Positions 10,191 to 21,484 of a stretch of 64,000 bases of DNA are shown in pieces (the stretch's first letter is position 1; the number at the start of each line of letters is the position of its first letter). The translations under genes and the position numbers were made by a program. The notes beneath the pieces are model-generated. The model ran no database searches. It worked only from the letters and a program-made list of their open reading frames with translations, and was not told where the DNA came from. The stretch is taken from NCBI GenBank assembly GCA_977006965.1, contig OZ345382.1, forward strand, positions 248,001 to 312,000, in the 5' to 3' direction. Origin of the DNA: Phymatolithon calcareum (lineage: Eukaryota > Rhodophyta > Florideophyceae > Hapalidiales).

Positions 10191-11079
10191 ATGGCCTCGC
10201 GCTGTGCGCGGGCGCGCAAAGCGGCGCCGTACATGCTTGCCGTGGGCTCGTGCGTCGCGACACAGACGGTCATCACGCTTGGCGCGCTGCTGCGCGACCC
10301 GCAAGGTGATGCTGTTGTACATGCGCTGTACGCACTGCCTTTTCTCGCGGCCCTGGGGTTGACTGTGGCCAGTTATGCGCGCACTTTTCACACTTCCGCA
10401 GGTGGTGTAGAGGACTGGGACGCTTTGGGCATCGAGAGTAATGCGGAGGATCCGCGTTTGTGCGCAACTTGTCGCGCGTCAAAGCCTGAGCGCGTGCATC
10501 ATTGTAGCGTGTGCGACGCCTGTGTCGCACGTTTTGACCACCACTGCGTACGTCGCCACATCGCATTGCACACGTTCGTTCGTTCGTTGAATTTTTCATA
10601 GTACAAGGGCTGACTGTCGTTGTGGCATGCATGATGCATTGCGCGCGCAGCCGTGGGTGGGCAACTGCATTGGCCTCCTGAACCTGCGCTTCTATCTCCA
10701 ATTTCTGTTATATGCGTGCATCACCAGTCTAGTAAGCGCCGCGCTTTGTGCCCGCTTTCTGTTGCACGCAGCCGCTTTTCGGCGAGACCGAAGTCGAAGT
10801 GAACCGCGGTTAAGTGTCGGCACAGAGCTTTTTGCGGCGTTCATAGTCCCGCTTGCGGTTGGCGGTATGCTTTTGCTCGCGGCTGTTCTGGCCGGTCTCT
10901 TCGAATGGCAACTGCGACTCGTTTGTCGCGATCAGACGTCGCTCGAGCAGCTCCGTACGACCAACGGTCGACCAGTCAAAGTTTACGACCGTGGCGTCCG
11001 CACGAATCTGCTCCATGTTCTTGGCCATCCCGCACGATGGTTTCTCCCGATACCGGCAATTCGGCGAGGAGCACAATAA
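10191..11079 (+). CDS. DHHC-type palmitoyltransferase, two exons
   Basis: A protein S-acyltransferase of 261 residues encoded by join(10191..10547, 10651..11079). The cysteine-rich domain runs C91-x2-C94...HHC-x2-C-x2-C and ends in the catalytic DHHC at residues 116-119. The intron (10548-10650, 103 nt, GTACGT...GCGCAG) falls exactly after the DHHC cysteine, and exon 2 resumes PWVGNCIG, restoring the family consensus. Four hydrophobic segments (about residues 15-33, 45-63 and two after the DHHC domain) give the usual topology. Near the C terminus TSLEQLR replaces the usual TTxE, and the NLLHVLG...WFLPI segment matches the family. The start is ATG 10191; an upstream in-frame TTG is not used. 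Substrates cannot be predicted. Confidence 0.9.
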
Positions 11080-12415
11080 CATGACCCTTTCACTACTCGG
11101 TCAACCCATGATTCGACTCAATCTTCCAACACCTGTGATGATTCCTGTTTGCGTCGGAGAAGGGGGAACTGTAACCCGCTCACTGTCCATGAGCCAGTTC
11201 AGAACGAATTCTTACGAAAAGTGGCGCTTGCGTTTTGGTATTGTAACAGAAGTGACAGAAGTGCATCTATTCCTCACGGGATGCATTGCTTGCGGCAGGT
11301 CTCAACTGAGCGAACCGCATCGAAAAGTAATTTGAGGACTTCTATTCTGCACATCAGCGCTTTTTCGTAAAGAGGGACGAAAACTCAATTGATCTCAGTG
11401 CGCAAGCTCCTGTTAGTGATACAATTCACCAACTCAAGCACCTTTGTTTGTTTGCAGACGGCCTATCGCATTAAAGTGCTGTTGTTCACGGGAAGTACTC
11501 AATAGACTACTGCAGAACTTGCTCGAGGCACATCCAGAGGACATTCATTCATTAGGTACATGAATGACTCTCCAATGCCCCAGGATGCATGCACCGCAAA
11601 ATACCGTTCCCTCATTGCAGTACAGTAGCGGAAGACATGCCAGAGTAGAAGTTTGGCACCTGCTCGCAAAAAATCGGTTCGGTTTATACTTAGGAAAAGA
11701 GCATCGGCGTTGAATTGTCTTTTGAAAGAGCTGGAAAAGCAAAACGAAAAAGGCGACGCCGACACGTACCACCAACAACCCTACATTCCCCATCAGCGCT
11801 GCAAAGAGTTGGCACTGGTTGTCTCCGTTTTCGCTTTGCTTTTCGTGCAGGAGATGCATTAGTACCAAACCACTCGATTCGTCATCACAACGTTAGTAAG
11901 ACAAACAAATAACTTCGTTCGTTCGGCTGTGTCGCCTCCACCGTGGCCATGCATAGAGCCGACTCCGCAAAACGGCAGGTTCCCGCATGTAAATCCGCGT
12001 ATCGAGGCGTTCTGCTGCGGCAGCAAAGCCAAGGATGACGAGATACAAGATTCTTGTCTGGGCGATGGTACGCGTTGGGCTTCATTTTCACTTCCCCGAA
12101 TGTTCCCAGGCTCGCCTCATTTGATAAGCATCACTGTCATAAACATGGAGTATTTATTGATATACTATCATGACTACTTTCACACTCTGATATACCAGAC
12201 AGAGATGCAAGATATCAGATATCAGTAATATTTCTAAGACAAAGTTATTGGTTGATCACCGCGGTGAACAACTTTTCCTCATCATAGTAGAGATAGGCAT
12301 CCATCCATTATCGATAGAGTTAATCGATATATCATAGCCCAAATTAGAGCTTGAAGCTCAGGCGCCCAGTGTCAACATCAAACTCTAGGCTGCTCTGTGT
12401 CGCTATGAGCATGAC
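11080..12415. other. Intergenic, no supportable gene
   Basis: Between the DHHC gene and HAT1, on the same strand. Frames present overlap one another without recognisable protein. A near-palindrome sits at about 12251-12272 (GTTGATCACC/GGTGAACAAC), and GTACAGTA occurs near 11620. Confidence 0.5.
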
Positions 12416-13690
12416 ATGATGGCTCGACCCGAAGAGACGGATGCACCCCATCCCAAGCGTGCGCGATTAAGCAGTGGCACTTCGGCTGTTTCACCGGCCG
12501 CTAGCGAGACTACCAGTGGCACCAAGTTACGCGCGCGCGATGTTGTCGAATTGCGTTTCGTAAAAAGAGTGGCTGATATTGGCGATGGCGCCATCGGGAA
12601 GCACGACCCGGCAAAGACATATTCACCAACCTTCCTGCATCAAATATTTCTTAACGAGGAAATCGAGGGCTACTCATCGGCAACACTCGCCGTCTACGTC
12701 GACCCATTAACGCTCTCCATCTGGCTGCACGAATGCACGGAGCCGCTACAGGGGAATATCAAAAGAACATCCCTGAGATCCAAACTTGCGCGCTTTATCA
12801 AAGGGGGCTTATGTTCCACGCGCGCCGATTTTGAACATGTGCTGCGTTCGCGTCATACCTACGTGCCACCTGTGACGAACCTTATCAATGAATATACCGC
12901 CGGCGGCAACAGCTTCGGGCTGTTCAAGGAAGACTTGAGCTCAACGGCGGTCAAGAAATTGCACAGAAGGATCTGCTTTTTCATGTTCCTGCATATCGAC
13001 GGTGCTTCATTCCTTGACGATTCCGACCCACGATGGGAACTTTTCCTCGTGTACAGATTGAACAATGGTGCTCCACGAGAGTTTGTGGGATACGCGACAA
13101 TGTATCCATTTGCCGCATTGCGCAACGAGCAAAACATTGATGCAGGCTTTGGTGAACGGCTTCGCATTTCGCAGGTATTTGTCATGCCTCAATATCAGGG
13201 GCGTGAACACGAGGCACGATTATTGGAAGCGGTGTCTGATGACGCGGTGCGGCGCAAGGCCCTGGAGGTAACGGTAGAGGATCCCAGTCCTCAGTTCAGT
13301 TTAGTGCGAGACTTGACCGATTTGCGACGGGCGTACAGGAATGGAATACTGCACTACAAGACCACTCTTCCGTACGAGCGCGTCGGTGAAGTTATATCGG
13401 ATCTGTGCGCGACGCTCCGCATAACACGCAAGCAGGCGCGGCGGTGTGTAGAGGTGCACAAATTGATACATGTGGATTTTGAGGATTTGACAGAGTCAAG
13501 GAGGTACAGATTGTGGGTGAAGAGGAGGCTGTGTCGCGATTTCGTCGACTTGCTGGACTTTCACGAGAGGAAGGACGGCAAAGAAGCTAAAAAGGCAAAG
13601 CTTGCCGAGCTTTTCGAAGATTGCAAGGCAGAGTATGCCAAGGTTATAGATCGTCTTGCAAACCGAGGCGCCCTGTCTCGCACTTATTAG
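12416..13690 (+). CDS. HAT1: Histone acetyltransferase type B catalytic subunit (HAT1)
   Basis: A 424-residue, intronless HAT1. These enzymes acetylate newly made histone H4 (Lys5/Lys12) in complex with an RbAp46/48-type WD40 protein. The N-terminal domain contains TYSPTFLHQIFLNEEIEGY (about 68-86). The GNAT core contains SFLDDSDPRWELFLVY (198-213), VGYATMYPF (224-232), RISQVFVMPQYQG (250-262) and the catalytic-Glu segment VTVEDP with Glu288. The start ATG ATG is followed by a basic stretch PKRARL that could be a nuclear signal. The acetyl-CoA loop is odd: it reads QGREHEA at 261-267 where I expect QGQGHGA/S, so two glycines are replaced by Glu. The rest of the fold is well kept. Confidence 0.93.
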   Translation: MMARPEETDAPHPKRARLSSGTSAVSPAASETTSGTKLRARDVVELRFVKRVADIGDGAIGKHDPAKTYSPTFLHQIFLNEEIEGYSSATLAVYVDPLTLSIWLHECTEPLQGNIKRTSLRSKLARFIKGGLCSTRADFEHVLRSRHTYVPPVTNLINEYTAGGNSFGLFKEDLSSTAVKKLHRRICFFMFLHIDGASFLDDSDPRWELFLVYRLNNGAPREFVGYATMYPFAALRNEQNIDAGFGERLRISQVFVMPQYQGREHEARLLEAVSDDAVRRKALEVTVEDPSPQFSLVRDLTDLRRAYRNGILHYKTTLPYERVGEVISDLCATLRITRKQARRCVEVHKLIHVDFEDLTESRRYRLWVKRRLCRDFVDLLDFHERKDGKEAKKAKLAELFEDCKAEYAKVIDRLANRGALSRTY

Positions 13691-14440
13691 TGGAGGTAAA
13701 AGCGTTGGATTCATTGCGTGCTCAAGTTAAAGCTGTGTCTTCATGTGATTTATGCTGCACTCTACAGTTCTTTTTGGGAACAGCTCATCTTTAATCACGT
13801 TTATTGGGTACTTGTCACTCTTGGCTTTCCTTTCAATCGCGCGAAAAGTACAGGGGCCATGCCAGGCAATCGTGGTATCACATGGTGCACTAGAGACGCA
13901 GCAAAATGCTTCAGATTATTGCGTTCATCGTTTCTGGGGGCTCCAATGCGCAAAGAGCTCCAAGCTTGAGCCTAGGCTCTTCGCGGGCCATACTTACCTC
14001 CAATTTGATGTATGTGTTAGACAAAGCTTAGCGACGGGCGTGTTTTTAGATAGTGGCTGTCGAAGTCACCATCATCACTTAATAACAATCCAACATTCTC
14101 GAACTTTGACAAACGGAAACCGAATTGTTCTGCACCAACCAGTTCTTCAGGATAAAGGCCCGAAGTTGCGCGTTTGCGCCACCACCCTCCGGCGTTCTAA
14201 GCCCAAATGCACATGTCCTGATTGAAAAAAGAGCAAGACAGAAAAATGGCCACTACAGCAATTCCGCAGGAAATCACAATATCAGAAATTATTGACCTCC
14301 AAGAAAACTATAGCCTCTATTTATAAAAAGGAGACTCGTGTTAAGATCCTGGCGACTGAGCACTTGGATATGTAGATAACCACTGTCTCGTTCGCGACCG
14401 ATGTCACATTCAACCAATAGCTACTGGCGGTCATGTGGAA
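13691..14440. other. Intergenic, no supportable gene
   Basis: 3' flank of HAT1 leading into transposon debris. No convincing coding, RNA or repeat signal seen. Confidence 0.45.
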
Positions 14441-15069
14441 GGACCTATGCACCGAACTGCGGAGAACGTCATCAAGGAAGTTGAACAAACGTTTTTCAGT
14501 CATGTGGAAAGACGAATAGACTCCGCCTCCTGTGTCGAATCCAAGTTGCCAACCATCGATTGGAAATATTAGCGTTCAAGATGTTAAGAAGGACCAAGCC
14601 GAAAGAAGGAAAGTACTTAGAGCAACCGCCCGCAAGCGGGAACGCCGAAGGGCTCCAACCTAGAAGTAATGACATCGCAGCAATGGAAACTGGACAGTCG
14701 CTTGTTGAAGCTATGAAGCACATACTAACGAACCAGTCAGCAGCAGCACCTCGATCAACATGCCAGACAAAGGAAGGACAGCGCCTTGAATCGAAGAAGA
14801 AGAGGAAAATCCCATATGACAAGACGAGAGAACTTCCAGTAATCCTCAAAACATTGGCGGCTCTGTACGCCTTTGGATGATTTCCGCAGCTGCCTACGTC
14901 ACTGATGGCGGATAAATTCTGAAACCAAGTCAGACAACACAAGGAGACTCTGGAGCGCAACTTGCCACTCAATGAAGCCAATGGAGAAGACAGAGCGGAA
15001 AACGAGAAAGCACTAGATGACGTTTTGCTCTGCAGCCAAAACATCATCGAGTGTATGCTGAAAAAATAA
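14441..15069 (+). pseudogene. Dead copy of the transposon-borne AFG-ALD module
   Basis: A frame from about 14512 to TAA 15067 contains TGA at 14878 and TGA at 14920 but is otherwise continuous. Its 3' part reads AFG*FPQLPTSLMADKF*, then ends ENEKALDDVLLCSQNIIECM. This aligns residue by residue with AFGRFPPLSTTLLEDKFGE and TEEALDQLLFF in the ORF ending at 49392, with stops standing for Arg and Gly. A coiled-coil-like stretch in another frame just upstream (14446-14574, ENVIKEVEQTFFSHVERRID) suggests one more frameshift. Function unknown; the context elsewhere is transposons. Confidence 0.6.
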
Positions 15070-15258
15070 GCGAAGCTTCGGGAACTTTTGGTAAGAGGTT
15101 CTCAAAAAGCGAATACATGCTAGGGGCTCCGAAAGAAGAGCAAACACAAGAGAATAGCTTCCCTTTTGTGGGTAGCGCGTGAGGAAGCCTTGCCCGTATG
15201 TTCATAAGACTGTGGAGCCTTTAGTAATAAACTTATCTAAAAATACAGTTTGGACAAA

Positions 15259-16622
15259 CTAACCAAAAAACGATTGAAGAAGACCGCCAACAGCATCCGC
15301 TGCACCGCTGACATCTATATCCGCAAATGCACTAAGATCAGGCATCTCACCAAGGTCAGGTACTTCACCAACGTCCGGAAATTCTTCGAAATCAGGTATT
15401 TCTCCTTCTTCTTCTTCGACGGCATCATCAGCATCACCAACATCGCCAAAATCATCGTCATCTCCACCTTGAAGCAGGCCGCCAACAGCACCCGCTGCAC
15501 CGCTGATATCTACATCCGCAACTGCACTAAGATCAGGCATCTCACTAAAGTCAGGTACTTCAGCAAAGTCCTCCAGTGCTTCAGAATCCGATATTTCTGC
15601 ATCTGCTTCGACGGCGGCGTCTCCAGCATCCCCAGTATCGCCGTTATTTACATCAACTACACCATCTTCATTTTCATTGCCTTCGTCTCCCCCATTTTGA
15701 GTTTCGTCTTCATCGCCTCCCGTAACTTGCTCCTCAACTTCGTCCACAGCAAGACCTGTTAACGGTTCTTTGACAAAGTTGTTGAAAGCATCTTTCGCAT
15801 CTTATGTTTCAAAGTAATGGAGGTATCGCTACGGTTAGTTCCCGACTATTTTTGCACAAAGACCGCTTGCTCTGTAAGAAGAATGGAACCATACGTACAA
15901 TGCACGCCGACCTGCTTCAGGCCTATCACAAGACACAGAACCGCACTGCAGTCCACTCCAGGAGCGATATCGATGATTGTCTCTTGGCCAATGCCAAGCG
16001 CAGCAGTCAAAATAATATTTGACGAGCTCTTTGTCAACTGGGCTATAGCCTGTCCCTTCTCGTTGGTCACCTGAATGGTACGATTGAGAAAGTCCGCGGA
16101 GCACTTGTATACAGCTTCATGATCTTCTCTTCTTCCAACGCTGAATTGTTTTCGCAGCGAGAGACTTTTCAGCAGTCCGATTTTTGCGACGTTTAATATA
16201 GGCGTGTCATCCGCAGCCATGACATGTTGTCGGCCATGCCTCGAAAAGCCCTGTGGTCTCACTTTGAAGCTCTGGAAGGCGTCCTCGTACGCCGTCACAT
16301 TGCAGAAGGATTCCCATTCTCCCATGAAAGAGAAAAAGCCGTCAGTGCCGGCAAGATCCAGCGGGTCGACAGCACCAAATGGGTTCTTTCCAGGATGATG
16401 TGACACGACCACGAGACGACCGGTGTCATAGTCGAAGATGCGGTGATCGGAGAGAGAGAAGTGCGCTTTTTCAAGGACATATCTCTTCGGACTGTCAAAG
16501 AACACTCCGGTGAAATTTATGCCATCTCTAGGGTCTTGTGGCTCAAGTCGTGGAAAAGGGTCACCTACTGCGAACGTGACAATTTTCGTTGGATCAGTAG
16601 CACTCTCTGGAAGCTCAGCCAT
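15259..16622 (-). CDS. LURP-one-related (tubby C-terminal-like) protein A, two exons
   Basis: Encoded by 16622-15899 joined to 15800-15259, 421 residues; the intron is 98 nt (GTACGT...ATAAG). The N-terminal 240 residues show the LOR fold: KRYVLEKAHFSLSDHRIFDYDTG, then AIAQLTKSS and IDIAPGVDCSAVLCLVIGLKQ, the pattern of plant LURP1-type and scramblase-like proteins. Exon 2 continues into a very acidic C-terminal tail of about 160 residues. The tail contains an internal duplication: two units ending VGGLLQ, each with EVPDF/L..EMPDLSA. A paralogue is at 29647-30774 with an exon 1 of identical length (724 nt) and the same splice phase. LOR proteins bind membranes or act in defence in plants; the role here is unknown. 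ATG at 16622 is the first Met. Confidence 0.85.
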
Positions 16623-17030
16623 TTTTCCGTTTGCTCACAAAACTGGACAGTTTTTGTCATCAAGGATTCTTCTTGAGTCATGGGAAGCCAATAGTCTTGG
16701 ATGACGCAACGGTCTTCTTGGGCCATTTTGCCTCGATTCGATTTTCAACCGAGCGTTTTTCTGTTGTCCGAAATTGACCACAGCCTGACAAACTGGGCCT
16801 CAAACAACCAGTGCAGTGTTGGCCGTGCACATAGCGGAAATTCCTGCGTCTTGAGCTTTCATTCATAAATTCTTTCTTTCTTTTATTGCAGAAAACTCTA
16901 ACTTAAGTTAGCGCCTGGGGATGTTTTCAAACGGTCCCTCATTGTTCACGAATTTGAGTACTTCGAGCGGTTTCCCATTGCAAAATTCCGCTTCCGTTTT
17001 GGTGCAAACTCTACCAACAGTCTGAAATCT
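16623..17030. other. Intergenic, upstream of LOR gene A
   Basis: Should hold the LOR-A promoter. No gene or clear motif seen. Confidence 0.45.
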
Positions 17031-18005
17031 TTATACAGACCGTCCACTGCGGCTTACGAATAGATGTTCAACGGTCTCCTTGGTTCCCACTGAGCAGGCC
17101 TTGCATATAGGGTCGTAATCAACCGAACCATCTCGAAAACCTGCTACCAGTGAGCAACATTCTGCGGCAAGCTGATTAAGGGTAGTTTCAACGCGCCTGT
17201 GGCTTATATTGAGCTCTGGGGGTAGGAACTGTATTCTCCTTAGCTTTGCCGAATTGTGCGGTTTGATGATGGACCGCGCAGCTTCTTGAGTTAAGGGTAT
17301 ATTTTGATGTGCCACCAGACTTGACTCCGTAATGCCTCGTCGAGCAGAGTCGTCCCTTTTTCGTTCTCAGGGAGACCACAGTGGCTTGGGATCCAAATTG
17401 CTCCGATGGTGATCATGTCATCCATCAGCCTTTCCATTGTATCCCACAGCCTTCTTGCCATCTCCCCGTACATCAATGGTTGCCCGACCAGCGCATCCAG
17501 GGAGCTTATGCTGTCGGCAACCAGCGAATGTGTTGTCCACTTGGGATTTGCAGTTGTTCTATTGTCTCAAAAGCTCGGACCGTCGCGAACATTTCCGCGT
17601 CGAACTATGAACCCACCGCTCCTGTGCTCGTGCAAGATCCGATAGTATTTCTTCCCCGAGTAAGATCAAGAAACCCGCGCCGCCGACCTGAGCAGGTATG
17701 CTTCGGTACATATCGAGCGTGTTACCGTATTTATTGATCCGTCCGTTGGAGTTGGTGGAAACCTTCTGGTAGGCGTGTGTGCCCCCATTTTCGTACATTG
17801 GTAGGATGTCCAGTGGTATCCGAAGTCGGGACTCAAACTTTCGGACTGCCGGATGCCATTCATGTTCGTCGGCGTTGAATGTGCTGACGGTGGCAGTGTA
17901 CCATCCGTCTTCCCATCGTACCGAGACTCTTTCCTTTTCGGTTAGACTCTCCAGCGATGGATCCGATATTTTGCCAAGGCCACCATCCATCCAAATTTCA
18001 CATTA
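17031..18005 (-). pseudogene. Degenerate RNase H retro-ORF with nested Tudor-like domain (copy 2)
   Basis: Fragments on the minus strand in shifted frames match the intact ORF at 43417-44619 in order. They run IWMDGGLG (replacing IWTDGSV), ERVSVRWEDGWYTATVSTFN (Tudor-like), MYRSIPAQVGGAGFLIL (RNase H strand 2), IGAIWIPSHCGLPENE, LTQEAARSIIKP, ISHRRVETTLNQL and a C-terminal Cys/His knuckle CKACSVGTKETVEH. At least two frameshifts and a stop just before the first Asp show it is dead. Weak frames at 18051-18850 on the same strand may be more of the same element but are not recognisable. Confidence 0.7.
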
Positions 18006-19801
18006 CTCATTACCTCGATGAAGCCTTCCGCTGTTGACCGTTTTTCCGCTTCATCCGCCTTGGCTGAGATTGGCGTGTAGAGATATGAAAGCCTCCCAGA
18101 CGAGTGGTCCTTCTGGATAGGAGTGTAAAGGGAACTCCATGGTGCTTCTGAACGGATACGAAGAGCCTTCTCTATGACTTTTCCGGAAAGGCTCCATTGC
18201 GGCCTCGTCTTGCATTCTTTGCACGCGGAGAAAATCTGAAAGTGTAGAAGGAATGTACATGCAAGAGGAAAACCAAGTCGTCCTTCTTCAGGAAACCATT
18301 CGGCTTCGAACCGTTAAGTGAGAATCATCGGGCAGTGTATAACCGAAGATGCGCATATCAGGAGCGCTAAAAGACGAGATTCTGAACATGACGGCCTCGC
18401 TGCAGGAGGTTTCAAAGGCTCAAAATTGGCCAGAACAAGAGCATGTCTGGCGTCTTCATCAGAGTAGCGCGAGTGTAGAAGAGAAACATCCATATTGTGA
18501 GTGACGGCTTTGGGCTGTGTTTGACATATACTCATATCCTGAGTCGCCTGCATTGGGAATTTCAGTTTATCTGGCAGAGATACATGCTTTTTTCTAGTAT
18601 TCTCTATCACCACATCCACTTCATGCACTCCTACCGTCTTCCTGTGCCTGATCTTCGTATACCACTCATTCATTTGGCCCATCGTTGCATCCTTCATCTT
18701 CATATCCTCCACCTTCAGTAAACACCGCCACTTCGGGACTATTGTAATACCCTGCTCTTTCGCACGCCGAGACAGCACGAGAAAACTCGTGATCGGCTAA
18801 GGGACGTCGACGCGATATTTTCGCTGTCCCTAAGCTGGCGTCTAGGGACATCGAATGCAGTGACCCTTCCTGGGCACCGCTATCCCTGCCAGCAGACGAC
18901 TCTTCCGTGTCGATGCCGGAAGGTCCACGCAGAAGAGAGTCCTACCAAAGGTACTGGTAAGCCGTGACCCAATCAAGGTGCTGGTTTTTGCACATCTTGT
19001 GATTACCAGAACACTGGGGTCTTCCTCCTGCTTTTGCTACATTGCTAATCTAACTGATTACTACTTAAGCACAATAAAGGCAGCGCCATCGGAAACGAGC
19101 ATGGCGACCTAGCCTCTCAATCTCTCCTGTTCCCAACGTTACCATCATTCCCATCTTTTCCTTCACCCTGACATGCCGTGAGGCGTTACACTATTAAGAT
19201 CAGAATTTGTGTACAAATTCTGATCTTAATAGTCCCATGTACACATCTGCGGGCTTCTTCGGTTACCCGTATGTAGCACGGGACTCTCAGGTGGCATTCT
19301 CTTTTATGAGCGACAAGCAGAGCGATATGAATGCCGAGGATGGAAGGGAACAGAAACGCGATTGCTTTGAAAGGTTTGTTAGGAGCTAGAAAAATTGCTG
19401 GTCTCCTGAGTCAAAGTTGAGTGACGAGTCGACCCTCCAGCGTCCCACTCGGGCAGCTGACAGAACAAGTCCATCCCCAATAGCGGAAGGATATGACTTC
19501 GAGATCTGATTTGAACCATTTCCTTCTAATAACTCGTTCGAGTACCAGCCTTAGTGAATCGAGAAACCGCGGCATGATAGACTACAGCCCGAATGCGAAA
19601 GGCAGCGAAAGCAATACCTGAATGGATGGTAAACACGAGAAAGATATACTTTGGCACAAATACTATAGCTATCGACCGCCCACATCGCACTGGACAGTGC
19701 GGCGCAAAAAAGCGATGTAGGTGTCAGGATGCCCTAGACTGAACAGAAACGAGATGAAAAAGATCAAACGACGAACAAAGGTAATGGCATTTAGTTTACA
19801 T
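18006..19801. other. Transposon-like debris without an intact gene
   Basis: Contains a 154-codon minus-strand frame (18314-18778) of unknown nature without an ATG-supported start, and the hairpin at 19190-19233. Nothing else supportable. Confidence 0.4.
19190..19233. repeat. Perfect 44-nt hairpin
   Basis: 21-nt arms beginning ACTATTAAGATCAGAATTT are perfectly inverted around a 2-nt centre. Not within a gene. One of five long hairpins in the window. Confidence 0.85.
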
Positions 19802-21484
19802 TCATCTCTGGCTTGTAGTTCGGTACTGTGTTCCCCCAATAAACAAGTCAACATCTTTCAAGCCCATCGCAACGCAAGCCTCTGCAATCCTGTCTGAGTT
19901 TTGCGACAAGAACCTGTTATGAACGGTAAGCAACTCAAGTTTCGAGCACTGTGCAAAGTCCTTAGCGACGCCAAGAGCCTCAAATTCCGCGTTAAGTCTC
20001 AGTCCAATATTGGTAATGGGAAGTCCATCCATTCTGTTTTCAATATGCACCTTCTTAATGCCTTGATTTTCAGCTGCAAACTTAGAATAAGACCCTTGAT
20101 AAGTGGCATGTATAGAAAACCGAAAGTCCTCTACCGTCTTGACGTGATCGGCAATAACATCCAACATATCCAATTCATGCTGATACTGATTGCTTTCAAT
20201 CCACAACGTGCGCAAATGAATAAACGGAGTGGAGAAAAAAAGGTCAACAAACTTGGTGACGGTGTACTCTATCACCTTGATATGAGCATATTCCACATTC
20301 TTAAGCGCCGCCGTGGCTTCTTCAAGCCCATCAAACATTCTATTCTCCGCGTGAATGGCAACACAACGATCTCCAAGCGTTGTCAAAGTGGCCACTTCAT
20401 CCCATGAAAGATGGGCGTCAAAACGAACTTTCGCACATGCGTCGCGAATGTCTGCCAGATCGGTCGGGCCCGGTGTGTCGCCGAAATCCATGAAACGCAA
20501 AATCTTCAGCTTTTCCCCAAGCGCATCGCACAAATGAAGCAATTTTTTAGAGAATCTGCGAGTTCCACCAATCTCAAGCGTGGTAATCTTGGTGCAAAAT
20601 TTGGCAATTCCTTCCAACCAAGATGTCTCCGCCCGAAGCGGTTCCCCGTCTTCGTCGGTAAAAAACGGTACACGATAAGCAAGTTCCTGAACGGTTGGAC
20701 CAATAGTAGCCCAAATATCATCAAAAGAACATTTCGTCTTCTGGTAAACAAGCTTGCAAGTCCGCAATCCGGTGCAGTTTTGCGCAATGGCATCTGCATT
20801 CTTCTTCGTCATCGAGTAACCATTCAGATCCAACGTGTGCAATTTACCCGCACAAGCACGCAACAATAACGGGAGGTCACAATCGGCGGTGATTTGCAGT
20901 GATTTCAAATTGCTACACTGCTCCACAAAAGGGTCGGCATAGCGGAAGTCGGCGATGGAAAAGTCAATGGACATTTGTTGCAGATCCGGTCCGATAACTT
21001 TGAGAAGCATTTCGTAGAGCAACTTTCCAAATGGGGTGTCGGTCTCACAGAGTAATCCCACAGCGGGGGGACGGAATCCAGGGCGGGATTCAGAACGCAG
21101 TCCAGACAAAGCGAGTTCCTTCCGAAGAGGTTCCGCTAGAGCGGTTCCGCCTCGCACAACATTATAAGCGTCAATCGGTGCAACATTTGAGATCCACTGC
21201 GGGCTTGCGGGACGTGCGCTCAGATGTCGAATCACATTACGGATTTCATCCGGTTTCAACAACGAAAAGTAAGATCCACTCGCTTTCTTCACCGTGCCAC
21301 CAGGCGTCATTCCGGTTGTTGCTCCTTTGTCGTTCCTCCAAGGAAGCCAGCCGTCAGTTAAGTTTCGGCTCCCTCCAGCTATAGTGTGTGTGCCGATTCC
21401 GCACAGCTGCGTGAAATACGCGTATTTGTAGCGCGCTACAAATTTGTAAATTATATGCATATGCCTATTATGGGTGGGCGGCAT
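19802..21484 (-). CDS. Leucine-rich-repeat protein, possible F-box-like N terminus
   Basis: A 560-residue intronless ORF. From about residue 170 it shows irregular LRRs such as CSNLKSLQITADCDLPLLL, AGKLHTLDLNGYSM, CTGLRTCKL, CTKITTLEIGG, LKILRFMDF and CSKLELLTVHNRFL, the style of cysteine-containing or F-box LRR proteins. FSLLKPDEIRNVIRHL near residues 72-87 looks like the first helices of an F-box, which would suggest an SCF ubiquitin-ligase adaptor; this is a weak inference. ATG at 21484 gives the full ORF, but ATG at 21310 (residue 59, MTPGGTVKKASG) may be the true start because the first 58 residues look non-coding. It is divergent from TSR3; TACTGTAC at 21517-21524 lies just upstream. 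Confidence 0.7.
   Translation of the reverse strand: MPPTHNRHMHIIYKFVARYKYAYFTQLCGIGTHTIAGGSRNLTDGWLPWRNDKGATTGMTPGGTVKKASGSYFSLLKPDEIRNVIRHLSARPASPQWISNVAPIDAYNVVRGGTALAEPLRKELALSGLRSESRPGFRPPAVGLLCETDTPFGKLLYEMLLKVIGPDLQQMSIDFSIADFRYADPFVEQCSNLKSLQITADCDLPLLLRACAGKLHTLDLNGYSMTKKNADAIAQNCTGLRTCKLVYQKTKCSFDDIWATIGPTVQELAYRVPFFTDEDGEPLRAETSWLEGIAKFCTKITTLEIGGTRRFSKKLLHLCDALGEKLKILRFMDFGDTPGPTDLADIRDACAKVRFDAHLSWDEVATLTTLGDRCVAIHAENRMFDGLEEATAALKNVEYAHIKVIEYTVTKFVDLFFSTPFIHLRTLWIESNQYQHELDMLDVIADHVKTVEDFRFSIHATYQGSYSKFAAENQGIKKVHIENRMDGLPITNIGLRLNAEFEALGVAKDFAQCSKLELLTVHNRFLSQNSDRIAEACVAMGLKDVDLFIGGTQYRTTSQR

Noticed and set aside
11545-11868. 107-codon minus-strand ORF with a hydrophobic stretch
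   Set aside because: No recognisable pattern and overlapped by equally long frames on the other strand.
12251-12310. Palindromic sites (ATCACCGCGGTGA and ATCGAT repeats) as an operator
   Set aside because: Short palindromes are frequent here and nothing links these to HAT1 beyond proximity.
14496-15047. 183-codon minus-strand ORF
   Set aside because: Antisense of the dead AFG-ALD copy; the plus strand aligns to the module.
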